This document shows positions 1 through 7,278 of a stretch of DNA of 10,000 nucleotides, in pieces. Source of the DNA: Asticcacaulis sp. (GTDB lineage: Bacteria > Pseudomonadota > Alphaproteobacteria > Caulobacterales > Caulobacteraceae); NCBI RefSeq assembly GCF_020217185.1, contig NZ_JAIWNX010000236.1:1-10000 (forward strand), in the 5' to 3' direction. The position numbers were made by a program, and so were the translations under genes. Every line of letters begins with the position of its first letter. Position 1 is the first letter of the stretch. The notes beneath the pieces are model-generated. The model searched no databases, was not told the DNA's origin, and saw only the letters and a program-made list of their open reading frames with translations.

Positions 1-114
1 GTCATGACCGTCACCCTGACCTGCGATCACCGCGTGGTCGATGGGTCGGTCGGTGCCAAGTACATTACCGCATTGAAGGGCCTTCTCGAAGACCCCATCA
101 AGATGCTGGCTTAA
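1..114 (+). CDS. pdhC: Pyruvate dehydrogenase E2 (dihydrolipoamide acetyltransferase), C-terminal end only
   Basis: Only the last 37 codons are in the window, reading in frame from base 1 to a TAA at 112-114. They contain the E2 active-site signature DHRVVDG (residues 9-15 of the visible piece), whose histidine acts in acetyl transfer between the lipoyl domain and CoA. The ending, with the pattern KGLLEDPIKMLA, is typical of alphaproteobacterial pyruvate dehydrogenase E2; 2-oxoglutarate dehydrogenase E2 usually ends differently (DHRIVDG, then EDPERL). The next gene is lpdA, the E3 of the same complex, starting 14 bases after the stop, and the lpdA ribosome binding site overlaps this stop codon. 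That fits a pdh operon. Assignment to E2 is firm; pyruvate rather than branched-chain substrate is an inference from the C-terminal sequence. Confidence 0.9.
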   Translation, partial: VMTVTLTCDHRVVDGSVGAKYITALKGLLEDPIKMLA

Positions 115-128
115 GGAGTTGATTCAAC

Positions 129-1529
129 ATGTCTTATGATCTGGTTGTTATCGGCTCCGGTCCCGGCGGTTACGAAGGGGCCATCCGCGCTTCTCAGAAC
201 GGTCTGAAGGTCGCCATCGTCGAGCGTGAACTGCTGGGCGGCATCTGCCTCAACTGGGGCTGTATCCCGACCAAGGCCCTGCTCAAGTCGGCCGAGGTGT
301 TCGACAAGATCAATCACCTCGGTGATTACGGTCTGACCGGCGAAAAGCCGGGCTTCGACTTCGAAAAGGTCATCGCCCGCTCGCGCGCCGTCGCCAAGCA
401 GCTCAATGGCGGCGTCGGCTACCTGATGAAGAAGAACAAGATCGACGTGATCGAGGGCTTCGCCACGCTGGAGCCGGGCAAGGATGCGCCCAAGGTGCGC
501 GTTAAGCTGAACAAGGGTGGCGAGCAGGTTGTCGAGGCCAAGAACGTCATGCTGGCGGTCGGGGCGCGCGCCCGCGAAATCCCGGCCATCGGCGCGGTTT
601 CGGACGGCGAGCGTATCTGGACCTATCGTAACGCCCTGACGCCCAAGGCTATGCCGAAGTCGCTGGTGGTGATCGGTTCGGGCGCTATCGGCATCGAGTT
701 CGCCTCCTTCTACCGCTCGCTGGGTGCCGATGTCACCGTGGTCGAGGCCATGGACCGCATCCTGCCGGTCGAGGACAAGGAAGTCTCCGCTGAGGCTCAG
801 AAGGCCTTTGAAAAGCGCGGCTTCAAGTTCCGTCTGGGTGCCAAGGTGACCAAGGTCGAAAAGACCGCTTCGGGCGTCAAGGTGTCGGTCGAAGTCGGCG
901 GCAAGGCCGAAACGCTGGAGGCCGAAGGTTGCATCGTCGCCGTCGGCATCGTGGCCAATACCGAAAACCTCGGTCTGGAAAAGCTGGGCGTCGAGATGGA
1001 CCGCGGTCACATCAAGAACGACAGCCACGGCAAGACCAATGTGAAGGGCCTCTACGCCATCGGCGACTGCGCCGGGCCGCCCTGGCTGGCGCACAAGGCT
1101 TCGCACGAAGCCGTCCACGCGGCCGACTACATGGCCGGCAAGAAGCTGTCGAACCTCAATCCGCCGATTCCGGGCTGCACCTACGCCACGCCGGAAGTCG
1201 CCTCGGTCGGTATCACCGAGCAGGGCGCGAAGGAAAAGGGTCTGGACGTCAAGATCGGCCGCTTCCCCTTCAAAGCCAACGGCAAGGCGATTGCTGCCGG
1301 TGAGCCGGGCGGTTTCGTCAAGGTGATCTTCGACAAGAAGACCGGCGCGCTTCTGGGGGCCCACCTGATCGGGGCCAATGTCACGGAAATGGTGCAGGGC
1401 TTCTGTCTGGCCATCACCATGGAAGCGACGGAAGAGGACCTGCAAGGGACCGTCTTCCCGCACCCGACCATGTCGGAGGCGATTCTGGAGGCCTCTCTGG
1501 ACGCCGACGGTCGTATGATCAATTTGTAG
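129..1529 (+). CDS. lpdA: Dihydrolipoamide dehydrogenase (E3)
   Basis: A 466-residue FAD enzyme that re-oxidises the dihydrolipoyl group of the E2 subunit and passes electrons to NAD+, in the cytoplasm as part of the pyruvate (and possibly 2-oxoglutarate) dehydrogenase complex. Visible motifs: FAD-binding GSGPGG at 9-14; the redox-active disulfide C40/C45 in CLNWGC; the NAD-binding GSGAIG at 183-188 with E206 at the end of the second Rossmann strand, as expected for NAD over NADP; the second FAD motif YAIGDCAG near 309-316; and the C-terminal catalytic pair H445 and E450 in HPTMSE. It starts directly in the FAD domain, so it has no N-terminal lipoyl domain. The ATG is supported by AAGGAG at 113-118, ten bases upstream and overlapping the pdhC stop, so the two genes are probably cotranscribed and translationally linked. 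Length is normal for the family. Confidence 0.97.
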   Translation: MSYDLVVIGSGPGGYEGAIRASQNGLKVAIVERELLGGICLNWGCIPTKALLKSAEVFDKINHLGDYGLTGEKPGFDFEKVIARSRAVAKQLNGGVGYLMKKNKIDVIEGFATLEPGKDAPKVRVKLNKGGEQVVEAKNVMLAVGARAREIPAIGAVSDGERIWTYRNALTPKAMPKSLVVIGSGAIGIEFASFYRSLGADVTVVEAMDRILPVEDKEVSAEAQKAFEKRGFKFRLGAKVTKVEKTASGVKVSVEVGGKAETLEAEGCIVAVGIVANTENLGLEKLGVEMDRGHIKNDSHGKTNVKGLYAIGDCAGPPWLAHKASHEAVHAADYMAGKKLSNLNPPIPGCTYATPEVASVGITEQGAKEKGLDVKIGRFPFKANGKAIAAGEPGGFVKVIFDKKTGALLGAHLIGANVTEMVQGFCLAITMEATEEDLQGTVFPHPTMSEAILEASLDADGRMINL

Positions 1530-1535
1530 GACCAT

Positions 1536-1561
1536 CATGGGGGAAACAGGTTTCCCCCATG
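1536..1561 (+). repeat. Perfect inverted repeat / hairpin just after lpdA
   Basis: An 11-bp perfect stem (CATGGGGGAAA pairing with TTTCCCCCATG) around a 4-base loop, CAGG, begins six bases after the lpdA stop. It would form a very stable hairpin in the pdhC-lpdA mRNA. No T-run follows, so it is not a standard intrinsic terminator. It may protect the mRNA 3' end or act as a weak first termination site. The structure is seen directly; its role is inferred. Confidence 0.75.
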
Positions 1562-1579
1562 TACCCCCTTCGCCGTATT

Positions 1580-1618
1580 GTGAAAAATTTCTTGGGGCGG
1601 CCCGTCGAAATTTTTCAC
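1580..1618. repeat. Perfect 12-bp inverted repeat with GC-rich loop
   Basis: The arms GTGAAAAATTTC (1580-1591) and GAAATTTTTCAC (1607-1618) are exact reverse complements, separated by 15 bases that can themselves fold through GGG/CCC. The arms are AT-rich in an otherwise GC-rich region. It sits between the lpdA-proximal hairpin and the strong terminator. It may be a secondary transcription end signal, a protein-binding site, or a remnant of a small dispersed repeat; the sequence alone does not decide. Confidence 0.65.
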
Positions 1619-1629
1619 TTTCAAGCGTA

Positions 1630-1662
1630 AAAAAGCCCGCTCTGAAGCAGAGCGGGCTTTTT
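1630..1662. terminator. Bidirectional rho-independent terminator
   Basis: A 14-bp perfect stem (AAAAAGCCCGCTCT against AGAGCGGGCTTTTT) closes on the 5-base loop GAAGC. The GC-rich core is flanked by an A-run on one side and a T-run on the other, so it works as a terminator on both strands. It lies between two convergent units, pdhC-lpdA on the + strand and the PepSY-protein operon on the - strand, and can end both. Confidence 0.92.
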
Positions 1663-1733
1663 GATTTTATTGGAAAAATTATAATTTCAAAACGCAATTT
1701 AAATTTTAGTTTTATTTTGCAACCTACTTTTCA
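1663..1733. other. AT-rich intergenic stretch between terminator and the PepSY gene
   Basis: Only 14 of these 71 bases are G or C, far below the flanking genes. It lies downstream of the - strand stop codon and beyond the terminator for the + strand, so it is the 3' untranslated part of the PepSY transcript. I see no open frame of note and no convincing binding site. Confidence 0.6.
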
Positions 1734-3065
1734 TCACGTCAATCCCAGCCAATCGCGGACAGGGGGAATACGCCGCAGCACCCATCGCTCGATCAGGGCC
1801 ACAAGGATCAGGCACAGCCCCATCATCGGCAAGAACAGAGCGAGGCCCAGTATCAGCAGGCCCAGCCCCGTGCCGAGACGTTCGTCGGGCAGGCGGCTGG
1901 GGGCGCCCAGTGTCACCTTGTCCGGTCGCCGTCGCCACCACATCATCACCGCCGAAACGCACAAAGTCAGCAGACCCGCCGCCGTCAGCACGCCCAGCGC
2001 CTGATTGAACGCGCCGAACAACTGGCCTTCGTGCAGGGCAATCCCCACACCGAACACCCGGTCGATCAGCGGCTTGTCGCCAAAGGTCTTGATCTGCGTC
2101 ACATCACCCATGTGATCAAAGGTGACGGTGACGCCCTTGGGGCGGTTCTGGGTCTGGGAGACGCCCTGCCACGGCTTGCCCTTGGCCGGTGCCATCAGCA
2201 CGACCGGCGGCGGCAGGTCGGCGGCGCGCAATTCGCCCGCCATATGGTCCAGAAGCGTCAAATCGACTGCGCCTCCGGCTTGCGCACTGCCGTGGCCGTG
2301 GCCTGCGTGCTCGCTGGCCTTGTCCGCGGCACGGCTGGTGGACCAGTCGGGTTTTGACGACTGAGCGATCACCGCCTGACGCACCACCTTGAACCCGGCC
2401 CCCCAGACGGTCGTCCAGGGCAGGCCGGTCAGCAGCAGGCAGAGCGCAAAAAACGACACCCACAGACCCGTCACCGCGTGCAGATCGCGCCAGAACAGTT
2501 TGGCCTCAAGGCGCGGCCACAGAACTCCGGCCAGACCTTTTGTGCCCCGCGGCCACCACAGATAGAGGCCGGTAAGGATCATCACTATGGCCCAGCACGC
2601 TGCCGTTTCGACCAGCAGGGTGCCGAAAAGCCCGGCAAACAACTCGCCGTGGATGGTTTTGACCACATTCATAAACCGCGCCTCTTCGGGCACGGATTTC
2701 AGCACGGTCAGGGTTTCCGGGTGCACATAGACGCGCAGCCGTTCGCCGTTTTCGCTCAGCGTGACCCGCGCCGCATCGGTGACGTCGGGTCGGACCTCGA
2801 CCGACTGAAACTGCGCGTGGGGAAAGGCCGCCAGTGCGCCTTCGACCTGCGCAGACAGGGGCTGAACCCGCCCCGCGCGTCCCACCTGATCATAGGGGCG
2901 GTCAATCGCCGCCTCGATCTGGGGCTTGAACAGATAGATCGGCCCCGTCAGGGACAGGATCACGATGAAGGGGATGCACACCAGCCCCGCATAGAAGTGC
3001 CACCGCCAGATCATCCGGTAGTCGATAATCTGGCGGCGAACCGTGTCGTTCGCCGCCTTGGTCAT
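1734..3065 (-). CDS. PepSY-associated TM-helix protein, probable FoxB-like siderophore/metal reductase
   Basis: A 443-residue inner-membrane protein of the PepSY_TM family. Hydrophobic segments lie near 25-46, 152-172, 199-220, 355-376 and 400-425. Histidines at or near membrane segments recur in similar settings: H23 (WRWHFYAGL), H139 (IHGELFAGLFG), H196 (RDLHAVTG) and H345 (ALHEGQLFG). In the family member FoxB of Pseudomonas aeruginosa, membrane histidines hold two haems and the protein reduces ferric siderophores after uptake; that role is inferred here. A PepSY-like periplasmic region spans about 60-125. The loop after the third helix carries the His-rich HAGHGHG at 253-259, a possible metal site. 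The ATG follows the TonB-receptor stop by one base (TAG-C-ATG), so the two are almost certainly cotranscribed and coupled. The gene ends at the bidirectional terminator. The family call is firm; the substrate is unknown. Confidence 0.85.
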   Translation of the reverse strand: MTKAANDTVRRQIIDYRMIWRWHFYAGLVCIPFIVILSLTGPIYLFKPQIEAAIDRPYDQVGRAGRVQPLSAQVEGALAAFPHAQFQSVEVRPDVTDAARVTLSENGERLRVYVHPETLTVLKSVPEEARFMNVVKTIHGELFAGLFGTLLVETAACWAIVMILTGLYLWWPRGTKGLAGVLWPRLEAKLFWRDLHAVTGLWVSFFALCLLLTGLPWTTVWGAGFKVVRQAVIAQSSKPDWSTSRAADKASEHAGHGHGSAQAGGAVDLTLLDHMAGELRAADLPPPVVLMAPAKGKPWQGVSQTQNRPKGVTVTFDHMGDVTQIKTFGDKPLIDRVFGVGIALHEGQLFGAFNQALGVLTAAGLLTLCVSAVMMWWRRRPDKVTLGAPSRLPDERLGTGLGLLILGLALFLPMMGLCLILVALIERWVLRRIPPVRDWLGLT

Positions 3066-3066
3066 G

Positions 3067-5142
3067 CTACTGCCCCGTCAGCTTGAAGCCGATGAACACG
3101 GCACGCCCTTCGCCGGGCCAGAAGGCCGAGCGCGAACTGGCCGCGACCCTGGTGAAGTCGGTCACCGCCGTGACGCTCGACACATAGCGCGTGTCGTTCA
3201 GATTGCGCCCTTCGACGAAGACTTCCAGCCCGTCATTGACCTTTTTGGAGGCCGACAGGTTCCAGACGGTGAAGCCCGGTGATGTCTGCGTATTGGCGTA
3301 ATCGACCCACACATCCGACGGCGTCCATTCCACCGACGGCGCGATGCGCCAGCCGCTCTTTGAGCTGAAGGCCAGTTCGCCGCGGTAATAGTGTTCGGGG
3401 ATGATGGGCAGGCGGGCATTGCCATAGGTCTTGTCATGGTCGAATTTGAAATCCGACCAGGTATAGGTCTGGCGCGCCATGACGGCCCAGTTACCGATGC
3501 TGCCGATGCGCCAGTCGAGAGCAGCTTCAAGCCCCTGATGGATCGTGTTCTGGGCGTTGAAGGTGGCGGCGGGAATGTCGGGCGACACGATGAAGTTGAG
3601 CATCTCACCGTCGATTTCGGCCCGATACAGCGCCACATCCCAGGTCAGGTGTTGCGAGCGGCCGCGCGTGCCGATTTCCGCCGTCACGGCCTCCTGCGGC
3701 CGCACGCTGGTGAACTGCGGCAGGGGCGTCTGCACCAGAGCGCCATAGGTCGGGGCTTCGACCGATTTGGTGATATTGGCAAACACCTGCTGACCGCTGG
3801 CGTTTTGCCACAGAAGCCCGATGCGCGGCGCAAACCAGTCAAAATCCTTGTCGGCATTGTTGGCCGTATTGAGATAGTTGGTGTAGTCGCGGCGGGTCCA
3901 GCCATAGGAACCGCCGGCGATCAGGGCTAGTTGCTCCGTGACGAACAGGCGGCCTTCGGCAAACACGTCCCAGCTCTGGGCGTTCTGCACCGCGTTACCG
4001 GACATCGTGCCGGGTAGGCCATTGCTGTTGGCGAAGGTGTGGGCGTCGATATTGCCGCTTCGGTAATTGACCCCGGCAAAGACGTCGTAGCGCTTGCCAC
4101 CCACAGTGCCCTGCCCATCGAGGCGGGCAAAGGCGCCATAGTTCTGATATTGCTGGTCAATATAGATGGAGATGGGGTGGATGAGCTGCTTCCACGCGGC
4201 ATAGACGCCACCTTCGACGCGCCAGTTGTCATTGATCTGCCAGTCGCCCTGCACCGTGCTGCGCGCGGATTTGACGTTGCGGCCGTAACGCAGAAGCGGA
4301 TAGTTGGCGGCGGTTGTCACCTTGGGCGTCGTCAGGGCCTGTTGGAGAGTCAGAGCCCCGGCGATGCGCTGATCGAGGTCATTGCCCTGAAAAATAAAGC
4401 GCAGCGAGCGGCCTTCGCCGAAGCGGCGACCGATATTCAGCGTCACGCGCTTACCGTTCTGTTCGGAATTGTCGCGCCAGCCGTCGGCATGGACGGTGCT
4501 GGCCGACAGATAGAGGTCGTAATCGCCGATGACATCGGCATAGGCGACCTGTCCGCGGGTGGTACCAAAACTGCCGCCTTCCAGCCGCACCAGCGTGCGG
4601 TAACCGGCATTGCGGCCGCTGGTCGTGACGTAGTTGACCGCCCCGCCCAGTTGCGCGCCGCCAAAGCGCAGGGCATTGCCGCCCTTATAGACTTCGATAT
4701 AGCGCGCCGACAGCGGGTCGATCTCCTGATAATCGCCGGAACCGTCGGCCTGATTGACCGGCACACCGTCGATGGACAGCCACGACCCGCGATTGTGCGC
4801 GGAGTTACCGATGCCGGAGCCGCGGATAGAGAAGCGGCTGTCTTCACCAAACTTCTTTTGCGCGAAGACGCCGGAGACGTTTTTCAGCGTGTCGTACATC
4901 CCGACCGCATAGCTGTTGCTATAGGTTTCGGAGGCGACGACCGACACAGCGCCCGGTGTCCGCGACAATTTGGCGCGGGTGTCGCGCACGGCGGAAGGGT
5001 CTTCGGGATTGAGGCGGCCGGTGACGATGACGGTGGGGATGTCATCCGCGTCGGAGGCGAGAGGGGCGGCAAAAGCGGGCAGGGCGGCGCACAGGGCGAG
5101 GCCGGAAGCGCTGAGGCACAGCGCGAAGATACGGATTTTCAT
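3067..5142 (-). CDS. TonB-dependent outer-membrane receptor (FecA/PqqU-like group)
   Basis: A 691-residue outer-membrane importer powered by TonB-ExbB-ExbD. An N-terminal signal peptide (hydrophobic 5-23, likely cleavage after AFA near 26) is followed by a TonB-box-like segment IPTVIVTG at 35-42. The plug domain spans about 58-175 and contains SIRGSG (105-110), SIDGVPVN (123-130), IEVYKGGNALRFGG (149-162) and GGAVNYVTT (166-174). The rest is beta-barrel, with the typical late strand FVEGRNLNDTRYVSSV. The general pattern resembles the COG4772 group, which includes FecA (ferric dicitrate) and PqqU/YncD (pyrroloquinoline quinone), so the ligand cannot be named. The PepSY gene one base downstream favours an iron or metal chelate. 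The protein ends GFKLTGQ, three residues past the usual aromatic-rich last strand. No Fur-like box was recognised upstream. Confidence 0.93.
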   Translation of the reverse strand: MKIRIFALCLSASGLALCAALPAFAAPLASDADDIPTVIVTGRLNPEDPSAVRDTRAKLSRTPGAVSVVASETYSNSYAVGMYDTLKNVSGVFAQKKFGEDSRFSIRGSGIGNSAHNRGSWLSIDGVPVNQADGSGDYQEIDPLSARYIEVYKGGNALRFGGAQLGGAVNYVTTSGRNAGYRTLVRLEGGSFGTTRGQVAYADVIGDYDLYLSASTVHADGWRDNSEQNGKRVTLNIGRRFGEGRSLRFIFQGNDLDQRIAGALTLQQALTTPKVTTAANYPLLRYGRNVKSARSTVQGDWQINDNWRVEGGVYAAWKQLIHPISIYIDQQYQNYGAFARLDGQGTVGGKRYDVFAGVNYRSGNIDAHTFANSNGLPGTMSGNAVQNAQSWDVFAEGRLFVTEQLALIAGGSYGWTRRDYTNYLNTANNADKDFDWFAPRIGLLWQNASGQQVFANITKSVEAPTYGALVQTPLPQFTSVRPQEAVTAEIGTRGRSQHLTWDVALYRAEIDGEMLNFIVSPDIPAATFNAQNTIHQGLEAALDWRIGSIGNWAVMARQTYTWSDFKFDHDKTYGNARLPIIPEHYYRGELAFSSKSGWRIAPSVEWTPSDVWVDYANTQTSPGFTVWNLSASKKVNDGLEVFVEGRNLNDTRYVSSVTAVTDFTRVAASSRSAFWPGEGRAVFIGFKLTGQ

Positions 5143-5170
5143 GAAATAACCTGTCTGAAAGCACGACGTA

Positions 5171-5193
5171 TCAGCGCGCGAGACGCACGCTGA
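5171..5193 (-). repeat. Intercistronic hairpin between the DUF2946 and receptor genes
   Basis: In the - strand transcript the 63-base gap between the two genes folds into a 10-bp stem: TCAGCG, one G-T wobble, then GCG, with a three-base loop. It starts 12 bases after the DUF2946 stop (5206) and ends 28 bases before the receptor ATG. No U-run follows, so it is more likely an RNA-processing or stability element that sets different expression for the small protein and the receptor than a full terminator. The fold is read directly from the sequence; the function is inferred. Confidence 0.55.
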
Positions 5194-5205
5194 GCGGAAA
5201 AGCGA

Positions 5206-5619
5206 TCAGACGAGGTGTGGGGGGCCGCAGGAATGCGGACGGGGCGGGGCGCGGGCCTTGGGTTTCGTCACATCCGCCGCAGGCGTCAGCGGCGCAAGGC
5301 TTTGCGTATAGACGACAGGGACGACCGTAAGGTCGGGCTGCGGCAGGCCGGTCAGGCCCGCTAGCACGCAATCGGCGCATTTGAGGCCCTGAGTGGCCTT
5401 CTCGGCTTTGTCCTTGGCGACGGCCTGACTGAGGGTCGTATCGACCACCGGCACCGGGCTGTTACACAGGACAAAGCCAGACCCGTCGCGCGATGCCGCC
5501 AGAAGGTGCGGCGGAAACAGCACCTGAACCAGCAGGCCCATGACCACGGCGATCAGCGTCCAGAAGCGGGTTTCGCTTCCGGCCTGTGTGCCGTGAGAGG
5601 GGGTGCGGGCTATGGCCAT
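5206..5619 (-). CDS. Small DUF2946-type membrane-anchored protein
   Basis: A 137-residue protein with one hydrophobic segment at about 19-42 that could be an uncleaved anchor or signal, then an exported domain. It carries C52 (FVLCNS), a CxxC pair at C81/C84 (CADCVLAG) and C131 near the end (PHSCGPP). This arrangement, with a tail rich in Arg and Pro, matches the pattern of DUF2946 proteins. From memory these often lie beside TonB-dependent receptors for copper or siderophores, for example near oprC of Pseudomonas; the biochemical role is not established. The cysteines suggest metal binding or thiol chemistry in the periplasm. It lies 32 bases after the ligase gene and 63 before the receptor gene, all on one strand. 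A GGCGG-containing ribosome site sits a few bases before its ATG. The family call is moderate because DUF2946 proteins are short and diverse. Confidence 0.75.
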   Translation of the reverse strand: MAIARTPSHGTQAGSETRFWTLIAVVMGLLVQVLFPPHLLAASRDGSGFVLCNSPVPVVDTTLSQAVAKDKAEKATQGLKCADCVLAGLTGLPQPDLTVVPVVYTQSLAPLTPAADVTKPKARAPPRPHSCGPPHLV

Positions 5620-5651
5620 GTTTCCGCCTTAACCCTGGCGTGTGTCGGCTG

Positions 5652-7208
5652 TCAAGCGGCGTTGGCCACCACCTCGGCCAGCTTTTGCAGCGTCACATAG
5701 TCCGTCTTGCCCGAACCGAGGACGGGGATCGACTCGACCTTGACCAGCTTTTTGGGGATGGCCAGCGCCGGGACACCCTTCTCCTTCGCCTGATCCGACA
5801 GGGTGGACAGGTCCGCCGCCGCATGATCGGTCAGGAGCACCAGACGCTCACCCTTCTTGTCGTCGGCCAGCGACACGACGGCGTGACGATGGTCCGGCCA
5901 CACCTCTTCGGCCAGCCGCTCAACGGCGGTCAGCGAGACCATCTCACCGGCGATCTTGGCGAACCGCTTGGCGCGGCCAAGGATGCGGATGCAGCCGTGG
6001 CGGTCGATCGACACAATATCCCCGGTGTCGTGCCAGCCATCCTTTGGCGCTTCGATGACGTCGGGGGTTTCGAGATTGATATAACCGGCCATGACGTTCG
6101 GCCCCTTGACGTGCAGGCGTCCGCCTTCGGGGATGCCTTCGACCACCTCAAGGCGCAGTTGCATACCGGGCAGGGCGCGGCCCACCGTGCCGTAATGATT
6201 GTCGGTCGGCAGATTGACCGCCAGAACCGGCGAGGTTTCGGTGACGCCATAACCTTCGATAACGGTCAGGCCGTACTGTTCGCTGAACAGCTTGTGCGTT
6301 TCGTCGCGCACCTTTTCCGCCCCGCAGACCACGAAGGCGAGCGTTGCGAAATCGTCCGGCTGCGCCTGACGGGCGTACTGATTGAGGAAGGTATCGGTCG
6401 AAAACAGCAGCGACGCTTTCGTTTCCTTGAGCAGGCCGGGGATCTGCTTGACGTGCAGCGGCGACGGGTACTGAAAGCTGCGCATCCCCTGCAACAGCGG
6501 CAGGATCAGGCCGCCGGTCAGGCCCAGCGAATGGAAGATCGGCATGGGGTTGAAGCACACCCATTCCGGCTTCAGCTCGATATGGGCGGCGATCTGGGCG
6601 CAGTTGAGCACCAGATTGGCCTGAGTGAGCACCACGCCGCGCGGCGTACCAAAGCTGCCCGATGTGAACAGGATGACGCCGATGTCAGAGGGCTTGGCCT
6701 TGTGCGCGAAACGGCGCGGCAGTTTGGAGGCCGCCAGTCCGTACAGTTTGTCCGGCAGAGTCAGCGATTTACGCAAATCTTCGAGATAGAGGATGCGGAC
6801 GAAATGCCCCATGGCCTCAACCAGGTCCTCCAGCTTGGCCTGCTGCACGAAGCGCTTTGAGGTAATCACCGTCTTGACCTTGGCGGTCAGGCAGCCCGTC
6901 TTGATATTGGCTGGCCCGGCGGTGAAGTTGATCATTACCGGCGTGCGCCCGTGGGCGTGCAGGGCAAAGAAGCTGAGAGCCCCGCCCAATGAGGTCGGCA
7001 GCATCAGACCGATGCGCGTTTCCTTCTTCAGCGCCTTGTCAAACAGGCGCGCCAGCACGAAGGTGCGTAGGATAAATTCGTTATAGTCCGAAGGCTGGCG
7101 GTCCTGATCCTCGATAATGAGCTTGGACTTGCCATGTTTGTCTGCGGCGTCGAGAAGCGCGTCGAACAGGGATTTCGTTTCGGCTTCGACATCAAAAGGG
7201 CGCACCAT
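5652..7208 (-). CDS. Acyl-ACP/acyl-CoA synthetase resembling the AMP-binding half of Aas
   Basis: A 518-residue adenylate-forming enzyme that activates a fatty acid with ATP and transfers it to a thiol, CoA or acyl carrier protein. Motifs: P-loop FTSGSFGTPRGVV at 181-193, MPIFHSLGLTGGL near 222-234, GAEK at 296-299, EGYGVTE at 318-324, the DTGD motif at 394-397, GRAKRFAKIAGEMVSL at 411-426 and the C-terminal catalytic lysine K501 in LGSGKTD. YPSPLH (247-252), GRAKRFAKIAGEMVSL and LGSGKTDYVTL closely match the second half of E. coli Aas (acyl-ACP synthetase/2-acyl-glycerophosphoethanolamine acyltransferase). The roughly 200-residue PlsC-like acyltransferase half of Aas is absent: the protein begins directly in the adenylation domain. 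AAAGGGAG nine bases upstream supports the ATG. An upstream promoter and palindrome suggest its own regulation, and the 32-base gap to the DUF2946 gene allows read-through. Acyl-ACP as product is inferred; a CoA ligase is possible. Confidence 0.88.
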   Translation of the reverse strand: MVRPFDVEAETKSLFDALLDAADKHGKSKLIIEDQDRQPSDYNEFILRTFVLARLFDKALKKETRIGLMLPTSLGGALSFFALHAHGRTPVMINFTAGPANIKTGCLTAKVKTVITSKRFVQQAKLEDLVEAMGHFVRILYLEDLRKSLTLPDKLYGLAASKLPRRFAHKAKPSDIGVILFTSGSFGTPRGVVLTQANLVLNCAQIAAHIELKPEWVCFNPMPIFHSLGLTGGLILPLLQGMRSFQYPSPLHVKQIPGLLKETKASLLFSTDTFLNQYARQAQPDDFATLAFVVCGAEKVRDETHKLFSEQYGLTVIEGYGVTETSPVLAVNLPTDNHYGTVGRALPGMQLRLEVVEGIPEGGRLHVKGPNVMAGYINLETPDVIEAPKDGWHDTGDIVSIDRHGCIRILGRAKRFAKIAGEMVSLTAVERLAEEVWPDHRHAVVSLADDKKGERLVLLTDHAAADLSTLSDQAKEKGVPALAIPKKLVKVESIPVLGSGKTDYVTLQKLAEVVANAA

Positions 7209-7278
7209 GCGCGATCACTCCCTTTGACCGGCTTGAAGGGCCGTCATTACGCTGCGGCTGCCGATCAATTCTGGTTAC

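Noticed and set aside
111..1697. A 528-codon open frame antisense to lpdA
   Set aside because: It mirrors the codon structure of a fully convincing lpdA, shows no recognisable domain, and would read through the terminator. GC-rich coding DNA commonly leaves such open antisense frames.
4039..5193. A 384-codon + strand open frame opposite the TonB receptor
   Set aside because: It is antisense to a receptor with signal peptide, plug and barrel motifs, and carries no domain of its own.
5143..5205. A Fur-type iron box upstream of the TonB receptor
   Set aside because: I looked for GATAAT/ATTATC-type or TGCAA-type symmetry on both strands and saw only the hairpin at 5171-5193, which is too GC-rich to fit.
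5626..5655. TTGACA on the - strand at 5655-5650 as a promoter for the DUF2946 gene
   Set aside because: At 17-base spacing the -10 position reads TTAAGG, a poor match that also overlaps the ribosome site; cotranscription from the ligase gene 32 bases upstream is simpler, though an internal promoter is not excluded.
5586..6860. A 424-codon + strand open frame opposite the ligase gene
   Set aside because: The ligase on the other strand has every family motif, while this frame shows none and is rich in Arg, Gln, His and Asp as expected of antisense translation.
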